A DNA stretch of 64,000 nucleotides from Alphaproteobacteria bacterium. Lineage in GTDB: Bacteria; Pseudomonadota; Alphaproteobacteria; Caedimonadales; UBA1908. The notes beneath the pieces were generated by a model that saw nothing but the letters and a program-made list of their open reading frames with translations, was not told the origin of the DNA and made no database searches. The stretch is taken from NCBI GenBank assembly GCA_013911655.1, contig JACESU010000001.1, positions 1-64,000 on the forward strand, in the 5' to 3' direction. The translations under genes were made by a program, and so were the position numbers. Shown piece by piece: positions 52,848 through 60,427 of this stretch. Positions within the stretch are counted from its first letter, which is position 1, and every line of letters starts with the position of its first letter.

Positions 52848-53273
52848 CTAAATCACCCCCAAGGCGGATAGTTCGCGCAGGACTGCTTCGGGAATGTCAG
52901 CTGTGTGCCTTGGCAAATCAGCGGGAATATCTTTTTCTTCAAAGTAGCGCCATCCTTGGAAGGGGCGCCGCGGTTGGGGGCTGACACGAATAAGGGTGGG
53001 TTCATAGACAATCCCACAATGAGGGACGCCTTGATAAAGCATAGAGCGCACGTCAAGAATGCGATTTCGCCCAGCAATCACTCCTTTGATCACCCAATAT
53101 ATAGAGCCACCGTTAAGAATTTCGTCGGCCCTTTTGGGAGTGTTGCGTGTGATGTGCATAAGCTCGGTGGTCTCGCTTTTTTCAGACTTTTCACAGACCG
53201 CGTGTTTTTGCCAATTTTCAAGATCATCAAAACTTTTGGGTCCAACAGCAAGCTTTATTAAGTGTGTGGTCAT
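52848..53273 (-). CDS. DUF1489 family protein
   Basis: The 141-aa protein fits DUF1489, a family of unknown function almost restricted to alphaproteobacteria: THLIKLAVGPKSFDDLENWQ, TRNTPKRADEILNGGSIYWVIKG shortened to RADEILNGGSIYWVIKG, and RPFQGWRYFEEKDIPADLP. It lacks a signal peptide and probably works in the cytosol. It is the last host-type gene before the mobile element and the best taxonomic marker in the right part of the window. Its promoter side faces the element. Confidence 0.9.
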   Translation of the reverse strand: MTTHLIKLAVGPKSFDDLENWQKHAVCEKSEKSETTELMHITRNTPKRADEILNGGSIYWVIKGVIAGRNRILDVRSMLYQGVPHCGIVYEPTLIRVSPQPRRPFQGWRYFEEKDIPADLPRHTADIPEAVLRELSALGVI

Positions 53274-53504
53274 GTTTATCCTTTTGCTGGGGACTGCGGT
53301 ATCTTATTTGGGTTTTTGGGGCCAATGTCTATAAGGTGTGTATGAGCTTGCCTTTACACAAAAATCTCAAATAAGTTTTTAAAAGCAGGAAAATGACAAT
53401 GAAAAAAATAGACGGCTGCTGGCGGAGGTTGGCATCCTTTAAAATAACCACCTCCAAACTGGGTGGGGAATGTCAACTTCACTGACTGCGATTCTAGCAG
53501 ATTT

Positions 53505-53634
53505 CGATAATAATGCTACCAGTTATCACCATTGGCGGTGATAAGAAATGGGGTTATTATCGATTTATATAATTTTCGACAATAGCTTGCATCCTTATTC
53601 TCATGAGTGGTGATAAGAAATGACGTTATTATCG
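53505..53634. repeat. Three-copy 26-bp operator-like repeat upstream of fic
   Basis: Copies II (53537-53562) and III (53609-53634) agree at 24 of 26 positions; each starts GGTGATAAGAAATG and ends GTTATTATCG. Copy I (53505-53530) lies in the opposite orientation and keeps both outer arms (CGATAATAA and TTATCACC). Each copy is an imperfect dyad, GATAA facing TTATC. Copy III ends five bases before the -35 box. Confidence 0.85.
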
Positions 53635-53638
53635 GATA

Positions 53639-53667
53639 TTGACTTTTTCGAGAATAAAGGTTATGAT
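53639..53667 (+). promoter_or_regulatory. Promoter of the Fic gene
   Basis: TTGACT (53639-53644) and TATGAT (53662-53667) with exactly 17 bases between them; the start of transcription is near 53674 and the ATG at 53697 has GAGAGG upstream. Its placement against repeat copy III suggests repression or activation by the array. Confidence 0.8.
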
Positions 53668-53696
53668 GTAAGCATAATCAAAGAGAGGTCAGTTAC

Positions 53697-54857
53697 ATGG
53701 ATATACAACAGTCCCCCGCAGGACAAATCGTTAAATCACCCAAAGGATATAATGCCTTTGTGCCCCATAGTTTGCCACCCAAACTAGAGTGGGATAATGC
53801 GGTGGTTAACAGCCTATCCCGTGCTGATTTCTTGCTTGGAAAATTAGCGCGCGAAGGAGTCAAGTTACCCAATCCTCACCTTTTAATGCGCCCATTCATC
53901 ACCCGAGAAGCGGTGCTGTCCAGCAAGATTGAAGGCACCCAAGCAACCCTAGGAGAAATCTTAGCCGCGAGCGCCGGTGCTCACGTAAAGCAAAATCCTG
54001 ACGATCTTCAAGAGGTGCAAAACTACATCAAGGCACTTGATTATGGGCTGGGTCGGTTAGCAGAGCTGCCATTATCGCTACGCCTTATCAAAGAAATCCA
54101 TGAGCACTTAATGCAAGGCGTTAGAGGATCTCATGCAACTCCAGGGGAATTTAGGCGCAGTCAGAATTGGATTGGATCTCCCGGCTGTACGCTGAACACA
54201 GCCAAGTTTGTGCCACCCCCACCTGATAATTTAATAGATTGCCTGGGAGAATTGGAAAACTTTTTGCATGATAGATCATTACCGCCCTTGATCCATATAG
54301 CCCTTTGTCATTATCAATTTGAAGCCATTCATCCCTTTTTAGATGGCAATGGGCGTGTTGGACGATTACTGATTATGTTGTTGCTGGTTGAACAAAGAAT
54401 GCTGCCTTCGCCTTTGCTCTATTTATCTGCATTTTTTGAAGCGACACGCGATGAATATTATAAACAGCTTTATAATGTCAGCTCAAAAGGCACTTGGCAT
54501 GAGTGGCTCATTTATTTTCTCAATGGCGTTGCTGTCCAATCGGAAGATGTTTTATCACGCGCTGAACGCATCAATGAATTATTAAATCAATGGAAAATTG
54601 ATGTTGCAAGCAGTGGCTCCCAGGTTCCTGTGGACCTGGTGCAACATTTGGCTGTGAATCCTTATTTCACCACTAGTAAAATTGCTGAAGACCTGGGTAT
54701 TGCCTACAGCACTGCCCAAAGAGGTGTTCAAAAACTTGAGGCTGCAGGCATTATCAAAAAGACGAATGATAATAAGCGGGACAAAGTCTACTGTGCTACC
54801 GCAATATTAAACATTCTAGAAGAACCTACGAAAATCAGGGCGGATGTTTATGAATAA
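53697..54857 (+). CDS. Fic-domain protein with inhibitory N-terminus and C-terminal winged helix
   Basis: The 386-aa protein has the DUF4172/Fic_N-type N-terminus carrying the autoinhibitory motif SSKIEGT (Ser75-Glu79-Gly80), then the Fic core with the active-site loop IHPFLDGNGRVGRL (His212, Asp216, Asn218, Arg220, Arg223). A C-terminal helix-turn-helix follows (about residues 325-365, TTSKIAEDLGIAYSTAQRGVQKLEAAG). Fic enzymes transfer AMP from ATP to target proteins; the intact HxFx(D/E)GNGRxxR motif predicts activity. The wHTH is the likely reader of the repeats upstream, giving self-regulation. No antitoxin gene (FicA/phd-like) is adjacent, because the inhibitory helix is built in. Confidence 0.92.
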   Translation: MDIQQSPAGQIVKSPKGYNAFVPHSLPPKLEWDNAVVNSLSRADFLLGKLAREGVKLPNPHLLMRPFITREAVLSSKIEGTQATLGEILAASAGAHVKQNPDDLQEVQNYIKALDYGLGRLAELPLSLRLIKEIHEHLMQGVRGSHATPGEFRRSQNWIGSPGCTLNTAKFVPPPPDNLIDCLGELENFLHDRSLPPLIHIALCHYQFEAIHPFLDGNGRVGRLLIMLLLVEQRMLPSPLLYLSAFFEATRDEYYKQLYNVSSKGTWHEWLIYFLNGVAVQSEDVLSRAERINELLNQWKIDVASSGSQVPVDLVQHLAVNPYFTTSKIAEDLGIAYSTAQRGVQKLEAAGIIKKTNDNKRDKVYCATAILNILEEPTKIRADVYE

Positions 54858-54897
54858 TCATCACTATTAATAAGATGCGCTCTATAAAAAACGCATC

Positions 54898-55338
54898 TTA
54901 TTGTTTATGAAAAACCTCAATGTTTTCGTTTGAACCAAGTACTTCCAATCCAAACACCTCTTGTTGCTCAGACCAAAGCACCGGCACATTATTCATTAGA
55001 TCAGCTAATTTCAAATGCCTTGGCTGCTCGCCAAATAAAATGGCCTCTTTCAGTTTGGGCGCCAAAAAATTCAAGCGTAAAATCAGTTGGGCGTACTTGG
55101 CGGTAACATCGTACCGCTCGCATAATTCTTTCATGCCACAGCACTTGCCTGATTTTAATTGACGTTGCCATAAATGGGCTTTCACCAAGGCTTTTAGCAA
55201 CGTGAGATCAACGCTGGAATCTTCTGATGCTGGTTGCACACCCTGTGGTGCTAATATCATTTTTCGTCCACCGCGTTTTTTAAGTTTAAGCGGTATAAAA
55301 ACAGATATCTCTCCCTCAATAGTACTTGTCTGGATCAT
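54898..55338 (-). CDS. HTH partner protein of the serine-recombinase module
   Basis: A 146-aa protein with a central helix-turn-helix (about residues 65-105: MKELCERYDVTAKYAQLILRLNFLAP) and a basic N-terminal part. The ATG at 55338 overlaps the TGA of the recombinase gene (ATGA). In alphaproteobacterial prophages and islands, a protein of this kind accompanies the DUF2924 and large serine recombinase genes; it may be a recombination-direction or DNA-binding accessory factor. That role is inference from repeated co-occurrence as I recall it. Confidence 0.7.
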   Translation of the reverse strand: MIQTSTIEGEISVFIPLKLKKRGGRKMILAPQGVQPASEDSSVDLTLLKALVKAHLWQRQLKSGKCCGMKELCERYDVTAKYAQLILRLNFLAPKLKEAILFGEQPRHLKLADLMNNVPVLWSEQQEVFGLEVLGSNENIEVFHKQ

Positions 55339-56636
55339 ACTGTTGCCTCATCTTGCGTTTCTAATAGCAGGCTTTGTAAGCCATTTTTGTTAATTCGTAC
55401 ATCGATCCCTTCGGTACTGACATACACAGCACGGATCAGCGTATGGATTATTTTTTGTTGCTCGATGGGGAATAAATTCTGCCATACCGCGTCGATGTCT
55501 TTGAGCAGATCAAATACTTGTGCTTTACCTAGCCCCGCATTTTCTAAAAGCAGGCTTGTTTGGGCAGCGACTTCAGGGGATTTTAAAACATGACGTACCT
55601 GCTGGATAACAAAATGTTCGACTTCCCCAGCAGCAAGATAGGAATTAATACCGTGACACTCGATACCTCGCAGCACGTTACTACAGGCGTAATAGCGATA
55701 TTGCCGGTTCTTTTTGGCCGTATAGGTTGGCGTCATGGGTATGTTGCAGGCTTGGCAATGAATAATGCCTTTGAGTAACACCGGTGATTTACAAAATGCT
55801 GAATTGCGTTTGGGGGCAGTTTTAAAAGTAGCTTGCGCGCGATCCCATAGATCTTGATCGATGATTCCCTCATGCAGCCCTTGAAACTCTTTCTCTTTAT
55901 GACGTATTTTACCAACATAAACGGGATTTGTGAGGATACGGCGTAATGAGGCCTTAGTAAATCTCGCCCCGCCGATGTCTTTGCCCGTTTTAGCAGTAAA
56001 TTGTTTGGAATGATAACCGTCGTTATTTAATTCTTTAGCCAAATGGGTGGCAGATGCCAGCACTAAAAACCGCGTAAAGATATGCTCAATTAATTTAGCT
56101 TCATGCACGTTAATTACCAATTTTCGATCAATAATATCGTAGCCAAGTGGCGGATTTCCACCCATCCACATGCCTTTTTGTTTGGAGGCAGCAAATTTAT
56201 CGCGGATGCGTTCACCGGTGAGTTCTCGTTCATATTGAGCGAAACTCAAAAGCACATTGAGCATCAAGCGCCCCATAGAGCTGGCGGTATTAAAGCTTTG
56301 CGTCACGGAGACAAATGTCACGCTGTGGCGATCAAATAAATCCACGATTTTAGTAAAATCAAGCAGTGAGCGCGATAGACGATCAATTTTATAAACGATA
56401 ACGCAATCAATAAGCCCTGCAGCGATGTCATCAAATAATTCTTTCAGCGCAGGCCGCTCTAAAGTCCCGCCAGAAAAACCACCATCATCATAGTATTTGG
56501 GCAACATCTGCCAACCTTCATGCTGTTGGCTTTTAATATAATTCTCAGCAGAGAGACGTTGCGCATCCAGGCTATTAAACTCCTGCTCTAATCCTTCTTC
56601 ATGGGATTTTCTTGTATAAATGGCACACCGGATCAT
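55335..56636 (-). CDS. Large serine recombinase (site-specific integrase)
   Basis: The 433-aa protein has an N-terminal resolvase domain with catalytic Ser11 in YTRKSHEEG, LDAQRLSAENYI, YKIDRLSRSLLDF and the FAQYERELTGERIRDK helix. The middle Recombinase domain is followed by a zinc ribbon (CQACNIPMTPTY and YYACSNVLRGIECHG) and a C-terminal coiled region. Such enzymes insert and excise phages and islands at att sites. It is the most direct evidence of a mobile element here. The gene follows DUF2924 by three bases and overlaps the HTH gene. Confidence 0.93.
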   Translation of the reverse strand: MIRCAIYTRKSHEEGLEQEFNSLDAQRLSAENYIKSQQHEGWQMLPKYYDDGGFSGGTLERPALKELFDDIAAGLIDCVIVYKIDRLSRSLLDFTKIVDLFDRHSVTFVSVTQSFNTASSMGRLMLNVLLSFAQYERELTGERIRDKFAASKQKGMWMGGNPPLGYDIIDRKLVINVHEAKLIEHIFTRFLVLASATHLAKELNNDGYHSKQFTAKTGKDIGGARFTKASLRRILTNPVYVGKIRHKEKEFQGLHEGIIDQDLWDRAQATFKTAPKRNSAFCKSPVLLKGIIHCQACNIPMTPTYTAKKNRQYRYYACSNVLRGIECHGINSYLAAGEVEHFVIQQVRHVLKSPEVAAQTSLLLENAGLGKAQVFDLLKDIDAVWQNLFPIEQQKIIHTLIRAVYVSTEGIDVRINKNGLQSLLLETQDEATV

Positions 56637-56639
56637 AAT

Positions 56640-57083
56640 TTATACCGCGCCTCTTGTTCTTAAACCAAAAAATAAAGGACCATTCCAACGGGTGCCTGTG
56701 ATCCGCCGTGCTATAGCCGAGAGAGATTTATAAGTTTGGCCACGATATACAAACCCGTTTTCAGCAACTAACACCTCATAATCCTCACCTTGAAATTCAC
56801 GAATTAATTTAGTCCCCACAGTGGGTCTGCCACTCAGCATTGGATTAGAAAATTTTTTGCCCTTTTCCATTTGATTGGCCAATTGATCTATGGTGTTTGC
56901 CGCCTTTTCAGATATGGGACCATACGCCAATTCCTGCAATCGATGGGCAAGCCGTGGCAGCAAATAGTTTTTTTGATACGGTGGTGCTGGTTCATCAAAC
57001 AGTTGTACCCACAACTGTTTTAATTCTTGGATTGACTGGTTTTGTAGGGCCAGAACCTGTTTAATAATTGACGTTTTCTTCAT
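56640..57083 (-). CDS. DUF2924 family protein
   Basis: The 147-aa protein shows the DUF2924 pattern: LKQLWVQLFDEPAPPYQKNYL with RLAHRLQELAYG, then the basic C-terminal half GTKLIREFQGEDYEVLV and YKSLSAIARRITGTRWNGPLFFGL. Its genes sit upstream of serine recombinases in many alphaproteobacterial elements; the basic tail suggests DNA binding and the family may help the integrase. No catalytic motif is evident. Confidence 0.88.
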   Translation of the reverse strand: MKKTSIIKQVLALQNQSIQELKQLWVQLFDEPAPPYQKNYLLPRLAHRLQELAYGPISEKAANTIDQLANQMEKGKKFSNPMLSGRPTVGTKLIREFQGEDYEVLVAENGFVYRGQTYKSLSAIARRITGTRWNGPLFFGLRTRGAV

Positions 57084-57125
57084 GATACCTCATTCAAATG
57101 CTTAAATTCGCTTCACAGTAACGCT

Positions 57126-57260
57126 TCATTTCGGAGATAAGTCCAGAGAAGAAGCGCTATTTGCCTGAGGTTTTTTCTTTTTCTCCAAACTAATCGCCCG
57201 AAGCAAGCTATCTGCCAATATTTGCGCAATAAATTTAATGGGGTGTTGATTTTTGGTCAT
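57126..57260 (-). CDS. Small basic protein of the integration module
   Basis: A 44-aa ORF, ATG at 57260 and stop TGA, in the 57-kb gap otherwise empty of genes. It encodes IKFIAQILADSLLRAISLEKKKKP, a helix with a basic tail. GGAGG lies 13 bases upstream, farther than ideal. Similarly sized genes occur between lexA-like and DUF2924 genes in related elements as I remember them. It has no known function and is called with reserve. Confidence 0.45.
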   Translation of the reverse strand: MTKNQHPIKFIAQILADSLLRAISLEKKKKPQANSASSLDLSPK

Positions 57261-57348
57261 AGGCTTCAAGTCCTCCGTGCACTATTGAGATATGGTTATT
57301 TACACGGTTCGGCCTTAAAACGTTCATCTGACAGTTGAAATTTCATGC

Positions 57349-57378
57349 TTGACTGCCCTAACATTTGTTAGGTATGAT
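57349..57378 (+). promoter_or_regulatory. lexA-like gene promoter with 16-bp palindromic operator
   Basis: TTGACT (57349-57354) and TATGAT (57373-57378) are 18 bases apart. The spacer holds the perfect inverted repeat CCTAACATTTGTTAGG (57357-57372). A dimeric repressor bound here would cover the whole core promoter, so the lexA-type gene should be self-regulated and DNA-damage inducible. AAAAGGA is the ribosome site. Confidence 0.85.
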
Positions 57379-57410
57379 AGGGTAACAAGCTGAGAAAAGG
57401 ATTTAGCTTC

Positions 57411-58094
57411 ATGACTAAACAAAAACGTATAAAACCAGGTCCAAAGCCGAAGAACGGATTGACGGATGCACAGCAAGATACATTGATGGTCATTCAAAAG
57501 TACCAGCAGGCGCATGGTATGTCGCCTACTGTGCGGGAGATTGCTGAGGTGCGCGGTATTAAGTCTGCCAGCGCTATTGAGGTGATCCAGCAATTAGAGA
57601 ATAAGGGGTACCTTAAGCGCGATAAAGGAAAGGCGCGGGCCATTGAAATGTTAGAGCGATCTGTACCCGTTAACCAGGTTACTCAGGTGGTGCCGGTGGA
57701 AGTATTAGGTAAAGTATCAGCGGGTCACCCGATTTTGGCGCTTGAGGAGCACATGGGTGAATTTTTAGTGGATAGTGGTGTTGCTAGAGGCCACTGTTTT
57801 GCGCTCGAGATTACCGGTGACAGCATGGTGGATGCGGGCATTAATGACGGGGATTTTGTCATTGTGCGCACACAAGAAACCGCGCTCAACGGTGAGGTGG
57901 TCATCGCATTATTGGATGACGAGGCAACCTGTAAAACATTTTACAGACGGACAAGCCACATCGAGTTAAAGCCAGAAAACGAGGCTTATCAGGTTATTAA
58001 GGTATCACCTGAGCAATCGTTTAAGATTTTAGGGAAAGTCATTGCAATTCGAAAAATGGAGGTTAAATATGCAAATGGGCGTTGTAAACAATAA
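57411..58094 (+). CDS. LexA/CI-like self-cleaving repressor
   Basis: The 227-aa protein has a LexA-type N-terminal winged helix (about residues 18-75, MVIQKYQQAHGMSPTVREIA, IKSASAIEVIQQLENKGYL) and an S24 peptidase domain. The cleavage bond is Ala104-Gly105 in GKVSAGHPILA, the nucleophile is Ser138 in ITGDSMVDAGI, and the base is Lys175 in ATCKTFYR, so RecA-dependent autocleavage is expected. It represses its own promoter palindrome and presumably the overlapping downstream gene. It is an element copy, distinct from a host LexA, which is not in the window. Confidence 0.92.
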   Translation: MTKQKRIKPGPKPKNGLTDAQQDTLMVIQKYQQAHGMSPTVREIAEVRGIKSASAIEVIQQLENKGYLKRDKGKARAIEMLERSVPVNQVTQVVPVEVLGKVSAGHPILALEEHMGEFLVDSGVARGHCFALEITGDSMVDAGINDGDFVIVRTQETALNGEVVIALLDDEATCKTFYRRTSHIELKPENEAYQVIKVSPEQSFKILGKVIAIRKMEVKYANGRCKQ

Positions 58095-59328
58095 CAGTAA
58101 ATTCAGGGTGACCTCAAACCGGAGGTTTTGGGAATATGATTTAGAGCTGCCCGTTGAGCGGCTCATGGATGAGTACAGTAATCCCAATTTGCGACAAAAT
58201 TGGCTTGAATCACTGTCACCACGACAAGTGACCATGCTGTATGCGGTGAACCAGGTAGAGGCGGATGTCAGTAAAGCTCTGCCGGTGGCGCAAATGCGCA
58301 AAACCCTCATGGAGCAATCCGATGATCTGTTCAACTATTATCTGGTGAATCGCTTTAATCATGCCAAATTAGAAACAGCCGTATCAGATATTGCCAAGAC
58401 AACCCTTAGCGATGATCTTCTGGAATTCTGCCTGGTCAAAAATAACAAATACGACAAAAAATCCTTGTTGTTTGCACTGTTTAATCAAAACCCGGATGCA
58501 CTCAAGAACATCTATCATTACGATAAAATTCATAAAAAGGGATTTGCGGCTTTCGTGCTACTAAACCCACCACGCCAACAAGCAAAAACCTTCGCTGACT
58601 TTATTTCTTCATACCCAATAGCTAAAATTTTAGAACAATACGATTTAAATTTAGGCGATGGCTTTGAGAGCCAATTACAAGATTCATTTGTTCATGACGG
58701 TAGAATCTATCTTTTTATTCGTCGCGCCAGTGACGAAGATGTGCTGCTAAGCAGTGATCAACTTCTGCATGGCCATAAACCCGAATGGACCATTATTGAT
58801 TTTTCTGAAAATGGCAAACAAGCGAATATCTGCGCCAAGTGCCCACAAAAATCAGCCTTTATCGCCAATGCCTTGATCAGCGAGTACTTTAACCAACCGA
58901 TCAGCTTTACTGATGCTGCGGATGTTAATTTTAAAAAACAGGTGGAGCGGTTCTTGCGTCTGTCCGCCAGCGAATCCGATCAAGAACTTAAACTTTTTGA
59001 AATCCGCTTTCGCTCACCTTACTTTCACAATAATACCGAAATTGCGATTAGCACCTGTCCTTACAACTCCATTGCTGAAGATTTAAAGGCAATGCAAGGC
59101 GCTGCTGGTGATGTCTTGGCTGATATTACCTGCGTGGATTCTATCAAAGTACTGTATCAAAACAAACGGATCACCCTGTATTTTCGCTGCCTGGATGAGG
59201 CATGTGATCATATTCGCATTTGTTACTCCGAGCATGTACTCGATAAAAATGCTCGGGAAATTTTTAAATCATGGATGAGAGACACCTATGGCCTTAAGAT
59301 CTTGCCAAAAGCCAAATGTTGCAACTGA
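58069..59328 (+). CDS. Unknown protein A of the LexA-controlled cassette
   Basis: The 419-aa product starts at ATG 58069, GGAGG six bases upstream, inside the end of the lexA-like gene. I recognise no catalytic family. It is alpha-helical in the first third (residues 20-200), then shows a beta-rich part with FIRRASDEDVLLSSDQLLHGHKPEW and a possible zinc site ANICAKCPQKSAF, and later CDEACDHIRICYSEH. Its overlap with the repressor and the following gene means it is co-expressed with them on derepression. It could be a defence or replication-control factor; nothing in the sequence decides. Confidence 0.75.
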   Translation: MQMGVVNNNSKFRVTSNRRFWEYDLELPVERLMDEYSNPNLRQNWLESLSPRQVTMLYAVNQVEADVSKALPVAQMRKTLMEQSDDLFNYYLVNRFNHAKLETAVSDIAKTTLSDDLLEFCLVKNNKYDKKSLLFALFNQNPDALKNIYHYDKIHKKGFAAFVLLNPPRQQAKTFADFISSYPIAKILEQYDLNLGDGFESQLQDSFVHDGRIYLFIRRASDEDVLLSSDQLLHGHKPEWTIIDFSENGKQANICAKCPQKSAFIANALISEYFNQPISFTDAADVNFKKQVERFLRLSASESDQELKLFEIRFRSPYFHNNTEIAISTCPYNSIAEDLKAMQGAAGDVLADITCVDSIKVLYQNKRITLYFRCLDEACDHIRICYSEHVLDKNAREIFKSWMRDTYGLKILPKAKCCN

Positions 59329-60427
59329 TGCGCTAAATGCCTTACTGACGCATCAAGGCTCATGGGTGGATTTGAATCAAGAGTATCAAAATGCGCTTAC
59401 TCTTTTGCAAAGAGAGCAGTTTGTACATCATACTTCCAAGCGTTTTATTAAGTGCTACAACCCAAAAGACGTGAAGGATAGTGCTGCCAATCCCGATTGC
59501 GATAATCAAATTTATATCGAGGATGATTTTGACGAGGACTGCGACGATCTTGTCTGTGATAATTGTGGACGTTATATTTTGCCGAATTCGCACAGCAAAA
59601 CCCGATGTTTAGAAAGCACCGTCCAGTTAAATTTCCCTAAAATCACGCAGTATCTAGAACGTCACCTAGGCGAGCAGCAATTGCACTTTTATCTTTTGAG
59701 CAAAGGCGTTTACACGGTAATGAGCCCATATGGCATCGTCACCTTGGTTTTGCTTGATATCTGCACAGATCATCGTCATTTGACGATTGATAAATTAAAA
59801 GCGATGCCTACCTTAATACTGAATGTACGCGCTAAAATCCCATCGATGATCATTGATGTCCCTATTATTTCAGTTGCCGATCTCATCCACGATCCATTGT
59901 TGCTAACGGACTTGATTAAACAAACCTGCCAAACCGGTGTGTGCGAACTGATCCCTAATTATTCAGCCAGCATTTTGCCTTTTCGCATGATCAGTTTAGC
60001 CGAACGAAAAATTGCGCCACAGGAAAAATATCTAGAAATTCGTATGGCAGATAACGGCGTGAGCATCAATGGCATTGTGGTAATTGGGCGGCAAGCTTCT
60101 TCTCGGTTGCTGATTTTTCGCTTGCTGCTTGAGCAATATTGGCAGGATTTTGAAGTAGCCAAACCATCAGCGCAACACACGTTTTTAAACATCAATCAAC
60201 TGGCTGATTTAATGGAGCCTCATGTGGGTATGATTGAAGATTTAGAACAGCAGATCAGACGTCCATTAAATAAAATGCAAAAGGTGATTCAAGACACGCT
60301 GGCAGAGCAATTAGGGTTGCCCATCAAACGCCATGATGTCATTGAAACCCATGGCTGGCCTGGTTGTAACAGCAAGCAGGAGTTTGGTTATCGATTAAAT
60401 CCAAACACCTTACTTTTTCGAAAATGA
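59288..60427 (+). CDS. Unknown protein B of the LexA-controlled cassette (zinc ribbon)
   Basis: The 379-aa product overlaps protein A by 41 bases at its start and the facing primase-helicase gene by 18 bases at its end. Residues 60-115 carry a strongly acidic patch (IEDDFDEDCDD) and a zinc-ribbon-like set LVCDNCGRYILPNSHSKTRC (CxxC...C). The C-terminal third contains a winged-helix-like segment with VSINGIVVIGRQASSRLLIFRL and INQLADLMEPHVG. Such a pairing suggests nucleic-acid binding. No known family recognised. Co-regulation with LexA makes a DNA-damage-triggered role likely. Confidence 0.75.
   Translation: MALRSCQKPNVATDALNALLTHQGSWVDLNQEYQNALTLLQREQFVHHTSKRFIKCYNPKDVKDSAANPDCDNQIYIEDDFDEDCDDLVCDNCGRYILPNSHSKTRCLESTVQLNFPKITQYLERHLGEQQLHFYLLSKGVYTVMSPYGIVTLVLLDICTDHRHLTIDKLKAMPTLILNVRAKIPSMIIDVPIISVADLIHDPLLLTDLIKQTCQTGVCELIPNYSASILPFRMISLAERKIAPQEKYLEIRMADNGVSINGIVVIGRQASSRLLIFRLLLEQYWQDFEVAKPSAQHTFLNINQLADLMEPHVGMIEDLEQQIRRPLNKMQKVIQDTLAEQLGLPIKRHDVIETHGWPGCNSKQEFGYRLNPNTLLFRK

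Larger units (their letters stand above)
53274..53696. other. Junction region between host DNA and the mobile element
   Basis: These 423 bases carry no gene. The left part near 53424-53454 has an inverted repeat around GGAGGT / ACCTCC that may be an att-type or terminator hairpin. The right half holds the operator array and promoter of the Fic gene, listed separately. AT content increases markedly from here on. An element end has probably been laid down in this interval, but no direct-repeat partner can be seen because the other end is beyond the window. Confidence 0.5.
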
